The translations under genes and the position numbers were made by a program. The notes under the pieces are model-generated. The model ran no database searches. It was not told the origin of the DNA and saw nothing but the letters and a program-made list of their open reading frames with translations. From the NCBI RefSeq assembly GCF_900215315.1, contig NZ_OBEB01000008.1, positions 124,001-188,000 on the forward strand: a stretch of DNA of 64,000 nt, written 5' to 3'. This stretch comes from Arsukibacterium tuosuense (GTDB taxonomy: Bacteria > Pseudomonadota > Gammaproteobacteria > Enterobacterales > Alteromonadaceae). This document shows positions 60,432 through 64,000 of the stretch, piece by piece (positions within the stretch are counted from its first letter, which is position 1; every line of letters starts with the position of its first letter).

Positions 60432-61295
60432 ATGAGCTATCAGGTAAAGGCATTTTTAGATAACGACAGTGAAACCTTCAGTTATGTGGTTACCGATAAC
60501 GCTACCAGCAAAGCGGTGATCATTGATCCGGTGCTGGACTTTGACTACAAAGCCGGCCGCACCAGTACTGACAGTGCAGAGCAAATACTGGCGTATGTTA
60601 AGCAGCACAATTTGCAGGTGGAATGGCTGCTGGAAACCCACGCCCATGCTGATCATTTATCAGCGGCGCCGTTTTTACGCAGTAAGCTGGGGGCAAAGGT
60701 GGCTATTGGTGCTGAAATTACCCAGGTACAGACCATTTTTAAAGACGTGTTTAACCTGGAAAAAGAATTTCTGCCCAATGGCTCGCAGTTCGACCATTTG
60801 TTTGCCGATGGCGACACCCTGCAGGTAGGCGAAATGACTATCCGGGCGCTGCACCTGCCGGGCCATACCCCGGCCGATCTGGCTTACATTATTAACGAGC
60901 AGGCTGCCTTTGTGGGCGACACCCTGTTTATGCCGGATGTTGGCACCGCCCGCTGTGATTTCCCCGGTGGCAGTGCCGAAACGTTATTCGACTCTATTCA
61001 GAAACTGCTGGCGCTGCCCGATAATACTGAAATGTATATCTGCCATGACTACCCACCAGAGGGACGACAGCATGAATACCTGACCAGTGTTGGCAAGCAA
61101 AAGCAGCATAATATTCATGTTGGTGGCGGGGTCAGTAAAGCTGATTTTGTTAAGCGCCGCGAAGCACGTGACGCCACCCTGGCCATGCCACGGTTAATTT
61201 TGCCATCGGTACAGGTGAATATCCGGGCTGGCCAGCTACCGCCAGCGGAAGACAATGGCGCGACCTACTTAAAAGTCCCGATCAACCTGTTGTAA
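60432..61295 (+). CDS. blh: Persulfide dioxygenase (ETHE1/Blh-type MBL-fold)
   Basis: 287 aa, cytosolic. Metal motif THAHADHLSA, then GHTPADLAY, GDTLFMPDVGTARCDF and ICHDYPP, the non-haem iron ligands and glutathione-persulfide pocket of ETHE1-like enzymes. It oxidises GSSH to sulfite and GSH, downstream of SQR. No fused rhodanese domain. The preceding palindrome suggests sulfide- or persulfide-responsive expression. Confidence 0.92.
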   Translation: MSYQVKAFLDNDSETFSYVVTDNATSKAVIIDPVLDFDYKAGRTSTDSAEQILAYVKQHNLQVEWLLETHAHADHLSAAPFLRSKLGAKVAIGAEITQVQTIFKDVFNLEKEFLPNGSQFDHLFADGDTLQVGEMTIRALHLPGHTPADLAYIINEQAAFVGDTLFMPDVGTARCDFPGGSAETLFDSIQKLLALPDNTEMYICHDYPPEGRQHEYLTSVGKQKQHNIHVGGGVSKADFVKRREARDATLAMPRLILPSVQVNIRAGQLPPAEDNGATYLKVPINLL

Positions 61296-61336
61296 CGGTT
61301 AATCTGTCGCTGAAATTCCCCTGTTCTTCGCTAACA

Positions 61337-61359
61337 ACAGCCAGTATTTTACTGGCTGT
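61337..61359 (+). terminator. Intrinsic terminator after the persulfide dioxygenase gene
   Basis: Perfect 10-bp stem ACAGCCAGTA/TACTGGCTGT with loop TTT, followed by GCTATTTTTA, 42 bp after the stop codon. Confidence 0.9.
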
Positions 61360-61416
61360 GCTATTTTTATTACCAGCAAACGTCAACACCCTGATAACCC
61401 CCAAGGAGTCTCTTCG

Positions 61417-63480
61417 ATGAGAACAGTGTATTTAATGCTGGTGCTGTGCCTGCTGCCAGGCATGCTATTGGCCAGTGAAAACAACAACGACGATACCCGC
61501 CTTAGCGTCGAGCGCTTATGGCAGATGCAGCGCATTGGCTCGCCTGTGGTGTCAGACGATGGCAACTATATCGTGGCACCGGTCACCCGTTACGATGTAA
61601 AAGAAGACAAGGCGCAAACCCGTTTATGGTTGTTCAGTGCCGATGGCAAACAGCAGCGGCCGTTAACTGCGGACGGCCTGCGGGCCAGTGAGCCGGTGTT
61701 TTCACCCGATGGTAAAACCCTGGCCTTTATCAGCCAGCGCGATAAAGACGAAGCCGGTCAGATATACCTGCTGGCCATGGATAAGCCAGGTGAAGCGCAG
61801 CGCCTGAGCGAAGTCCCTACCGGGGTGTCTGGCCTGAAGTGGCGGGGCAAACATCTGTATTTTATCAGCCGGGTATGGCCTGATAAAAGCTGGGATGAGA
61901 TGAGCGCCCAGCTGAAGGCCGATAAAGACAAAAAACTGTCGGCTATGCAGTGGAATGCGCTGCCATACTCGTCTTTCGACCGCTATCTGGATGAAAACCG
62001 CCAGGCGCATCTGTTCCGGATTGCCGCTACTGCTTCTGCAACAAACAGTGGTGATATCCAACCGCTAACCCAGCCGCTGGGTCAGCAGCTGCCGCGCGCT
62101 AATCAAAGTGCCTCCAGCTATGACGTGGACAGCAAAGAGCAATACCTGGCATTTAATGCCAATGGCTGGGATAACCAGGTCGATGCCAAAATTGATATTT
62201 TCTTAAGCCAGCTGGGCAGCGCTAATCTGGAACAGCAAACCGTCGAAAACCTGACCAAAGACAATCAGGCGCCGGACAGTAACCCGCAATTCAGCCCCGA
62301 CGGCAAAAGCCTGGCCTTTAGCCGCCAGCTGATCCATGGTTTTTATGCCGATACCGCCCGCTTAGTGATCTACGACATCGCAAAGCAAAGCAGCCGGGTC
62401 GTTACCAGTGACTGGGATCGCTCAGTCAGTAGTTTTCGCTGGGCCAATGATGGCCGCGGTTTTTACGCCAGCATCGACGATGCGGCTACCCGCCGCTTGT
62501 ACCATATCGACGCCCGCAGTGGTAAGCCGCGTGCCATTACTAAAGCGACCAGTTTTGGCCAGCCGGTGCAGGCCGGCAACAGCCTGTTCGCCACCAACGA
62601 CAGTTTTTTATATCCGGCGCGGCTGGTAAAAGTAGACCCACGCAACGGCAATACCCGCCGGCTTGACAGTTTTAACGACGACATTCTGAGCCAGGTAGAG
62701 CTGGGAACCTTTGAGTCAGTAAATTATAAAGGTGCCGATGGCAAAGATATTCAGATGTGGGTGCATTACCCGCCGGGCTTCGATAGCAGCAAAAAATACC
62801 CGTTGTTAATGCTTATTCATGGCGGGCCGCACAATGCCTTTACCGACAGCTTCAGCTATCGCTGGAACTCGCAAACCTTTGCCTCCTGGGGTTATGTCAC
62901 CGCCTGGCCCAACTTTCACGGCTCCAGTGGCTTTGGCCAGGACTTTGCCGACGCCATTAATCCTGACTGGCGCACCAAGCCGCTGGCCGATATTCAGGCC
63001 GCGACTAACTGGTTTGAAAACCAGAGCTGGATTGACACCGAACGGATGGTCGCCGGTGGTGCCAGCTATGGCGGCTATCTAACCTCAATATTGCTGGGTA
63101 CCGAGCATCCGTTTAAAGCGCTGTTAATTCATGCCGCGGTGTATAACATGTACTCGCAAATGGCCGCCGATTTTGCGGTGCATTCCACCCGCTTTGGCAG
63201 CTTCTGGGACACCCCGGAAATTTATAAAAGTATTTCGCCGCATTACGCTGCCGGCAACTTTACTACCCCAACCCTGGTCATTCATGGCCAGCAGGACTTA
63301 CGGGTCCCGGTAGGGCAGGGCTTCGAGTTGTTCCGTACCCTGCAAAGCCGAGGCGTCGAGTCACGGATGATTTACTTCCCCGACGAAAACCACTGGATCT
63401 TAAAGCCGAATAATTCTATTTACTGGTACCACGAAGTAAAAGACTGGTTCAACCGCTTTGCCGAGCCTGGGGCCAGATAA
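61417..63480 (+). CDS. S9-family prolyl-oligopeptidase-type serine peptidase
   Basis: 687 aa with a signal peptide (MRTVYLMLVLCLLPGMLLAS). The N-terminal about 400 residues are a WD40/TolB-like propeller (repeated SPDGK blades). The C-terminal hydrolase has GGASYGGYLTS (Ser550), Asp in GQQDLRVPVGQ and His in DENHWIL. This is the dipeptidyl-peptidase/acylaminoacyl-peptidase group, periplasmic here. AAGGAG lies about 10 nt upstream. It stands alone between two terminators. Confidence 0.92.
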   Translation: MRTVYLMLVLCLLPGMLLASENNNDDTRLSVERLWQMQRIGSPVVSDDGNYIVAPVTRYDVKEDKAQTRLWLFSADGKQQRPLTADGLRASEPVFSPDGKTLAFISQRDKDEAGQIYLLAMDKPGEAQRLSEVPTGVSGLKWRGKHLYFISRVWPDKSWDEMSAQLKADKDKKLSAMQWNALPYSSFDRYLDENRQAHLFRIAATASATNSGDIQPLTQPLGQQLPRANQSASSYDVDSKEQYLAFNANGWDNQVDAKIDIFLSQLGSANLEQQTVENLTKDNQAPDSNPQFSPDGKSLAFSRQLIHGFYADTARLVIYDIAKQSSRVVTSDWDRSVSSFRWANDGRGFYASIDDAATRRLYHIDARSGKPRAITKATSFGQPVQAGNSLFATNDSFLYPARLVKVDPRNGNTRRLDSFNDDILSQVELGTFESVNYKGADGKDIQMWVHYPPGFDSSKKYPLLMLIHGGPHNAFTDSFSYRWNSQTFASWGYVTAWPNFHGSSGFGQDFADAINPDWRTKPLADIQAATNWFENQSWIDTERMVAGGASYGGYLTSILLGTEHPFKALLIHAAVYNMYSQMAADFAVHSTRFGSFWDTPEIYKSISPHYAAGNFTTPTLVIHGQQDLRVPVGQGFELFRTLQSRGVESRMIYFPDENHWILKPNNSIYWYHEVKDWFNRFAEPGAR

Positions 63481-63502
63481 GCCTGCTGCACATTCTCTGA
63501 AC

Positions 63503-63533
63503 AAGGCGTGGTGTCTGGCACCGCGCCTTTTTT
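63503..63533 (+). terminator. Intrinsic terminator after the S9 peptidase gene
   Basis: AAGGCG-T-GGTG/CACC-G-CGCCTT stem with a 5-base loop and a run of T, 23 bp after the stop. Confidence 0.88.
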
Positions 63534-63643
63534 ATGCGGCGGATAAGCTGATCTGTCGCAAAGCGGCAGCAGATAATCGGTAAAGTGCTTGGCACAGCGG
63601 CCGTTGGCGGCTAGATTAACTAAAAGCCTTTTGAGACAGCAGT

Positions 63644-64000
63644 ATGACAGCGTCAGGCAAAGCAGACACCAGTAAAGCAGACACTAGCAAAGCAGATAGC
63701 AGTAAAAGCATGCAGCTTACGGTAAAGCGGGTGGGGATCGACACCTACCGCGAAAATGTCGCTTATCTGCACCGCGAATGCGAAATATACCGGGCTGAAG
63801 GTTTTCAGGCGCTGGCAAAAATAGAAGTGCAGGCCAGGGGCAAGAAAATCCTGGCCAGCCTGAATGTGGTAGACGACACCAATATTGTTGGTTGTCAGCA
63901 GCTGGGGTTATCGGAAGAAGCCTTTGCTATTTTAGCGGTGCCCGATGGCGAAGCGGTCACAGTATCGCCGGCTGAACCGGCCCGCTCTATTCCGGCGCTG
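63644..64000 (+). CDS. Thymidine/AMP phosphorylase-family protein, cut by the window edge
   Basis: 119 codons are visible, open to the right edge. From residue 23 the text matches the N-terminal domain of archaeal-type AMP/thymidine phosphorylases: [33 protein letters not shown], and LSEEAF. Residues 5-21 are a three-fold repeat [15 protein letters not shown] from near-identical 15-bp units; the true start may be Met23. Active-site residues lie beyond the window. Confidence 0.75.
   Translation, partial: MTASGKADTSKADTSKADSSKSMQLTVKRVGIDTYRENVAYLHRECEIYRAEGFQALAKIEVQARGKKILASLNVVDDTNIVGCQQLGLSEEAFAILAVPDGEAVTVSPAEPARSIPAL

Noticed and set aside
63545..63575. CTGTCGC-AAA-GCGGCAG as a fourth RegA site
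   Set aside because: The half-sites are inverted outward and spaced by 3 rather than 5, unlike the other three sites.
1..64000. CRISPR arrays, rRNA genes or riboswitches
   Set aside because: No regularly spaced repeat array, rRNA segment or recognisable riboswitch core was seen on either strand.

Overview
The window looks like a chromosome segment of a marine or freshwater gammaproteobacterium of the Alteromonadales/Chromatiales type (Rheinheimera/Alishewanella-like). This is inferred from the gene set (RegB/RegA-type redox system, NosA/OprC-type copper receptor, CIO-like cydABDC, sulfide oxidation genes, many FtsX-type ABC exporters). By eye, bases 1-38,900 are more A+T-rich and mostly accessory. 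The part from about 38,900 to the end is G+C-richer and looks like older chromosome.

Region 1 (1-7,500) is mobile-element territory. Two very large tyrosine recombinases and a small ParB-like protein lie on the minus strand. They are followed by a 29-base piece of a tRNA-Arg(CCG) gene (a probable attachment-site remnant), a multi-hairpin repeat, an orphan hipB with three operators phased at 27 bp beside a truncated hipA, short repeats, and an alpA remnant.

Region 2 (7,500-38,000) is the most interesting part. An OmpR-type response regulator and its histidine kinase sit among transporters (an ABC exporter fused to an M1 peptidase, two FtsX-type ABC pairs with decayed ATPase motifs), secreted or membrane-anchored hydrolases (beta-amylase, three alpha/beta hydrolases, a DJ-1/PfpI protein, an FG-GAP propeller), an EAL phosphodiesterase and small redox enzymes. 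I find eleven copies of a direct repeat, TTTCAC-N5-TTTCAC (11-bp period). Each has a -10-like hexamer exactly 11 bp downstream and each faces a gene start, including the regulator's own. This is the architecture of an OmpR/PhoB-class activator site, so the region appears to be one compact, largely self-contained two-component regulon. I do not recognise its signal.

Region 3 (38,600-63,500) begins with an IS3-family remnant and a 1-Cys peroxiredoxin. It holds regB/regA, an OprC-type copper receptor, two different sulfide:quinone-oxidoreductase-like flavoproteins around an RND efflux pair, a zinc-binding-type chemoreceptor, cydABDC, a periplasmic rhodanese, a DsrE-like protein, a persulfide dioxygenase and an S9 peptidase. 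GCGAC-N5-GTCGC-type RegA sites precede regB, oprC and cydA. A second shared palindrome precedes the peroxiredoxin and the persulfide dioxygenase. Together this is a sulfide detoxification and respiration locus under redox control. The window ends inside a thymidine/AMP phosphorylase-family gene.
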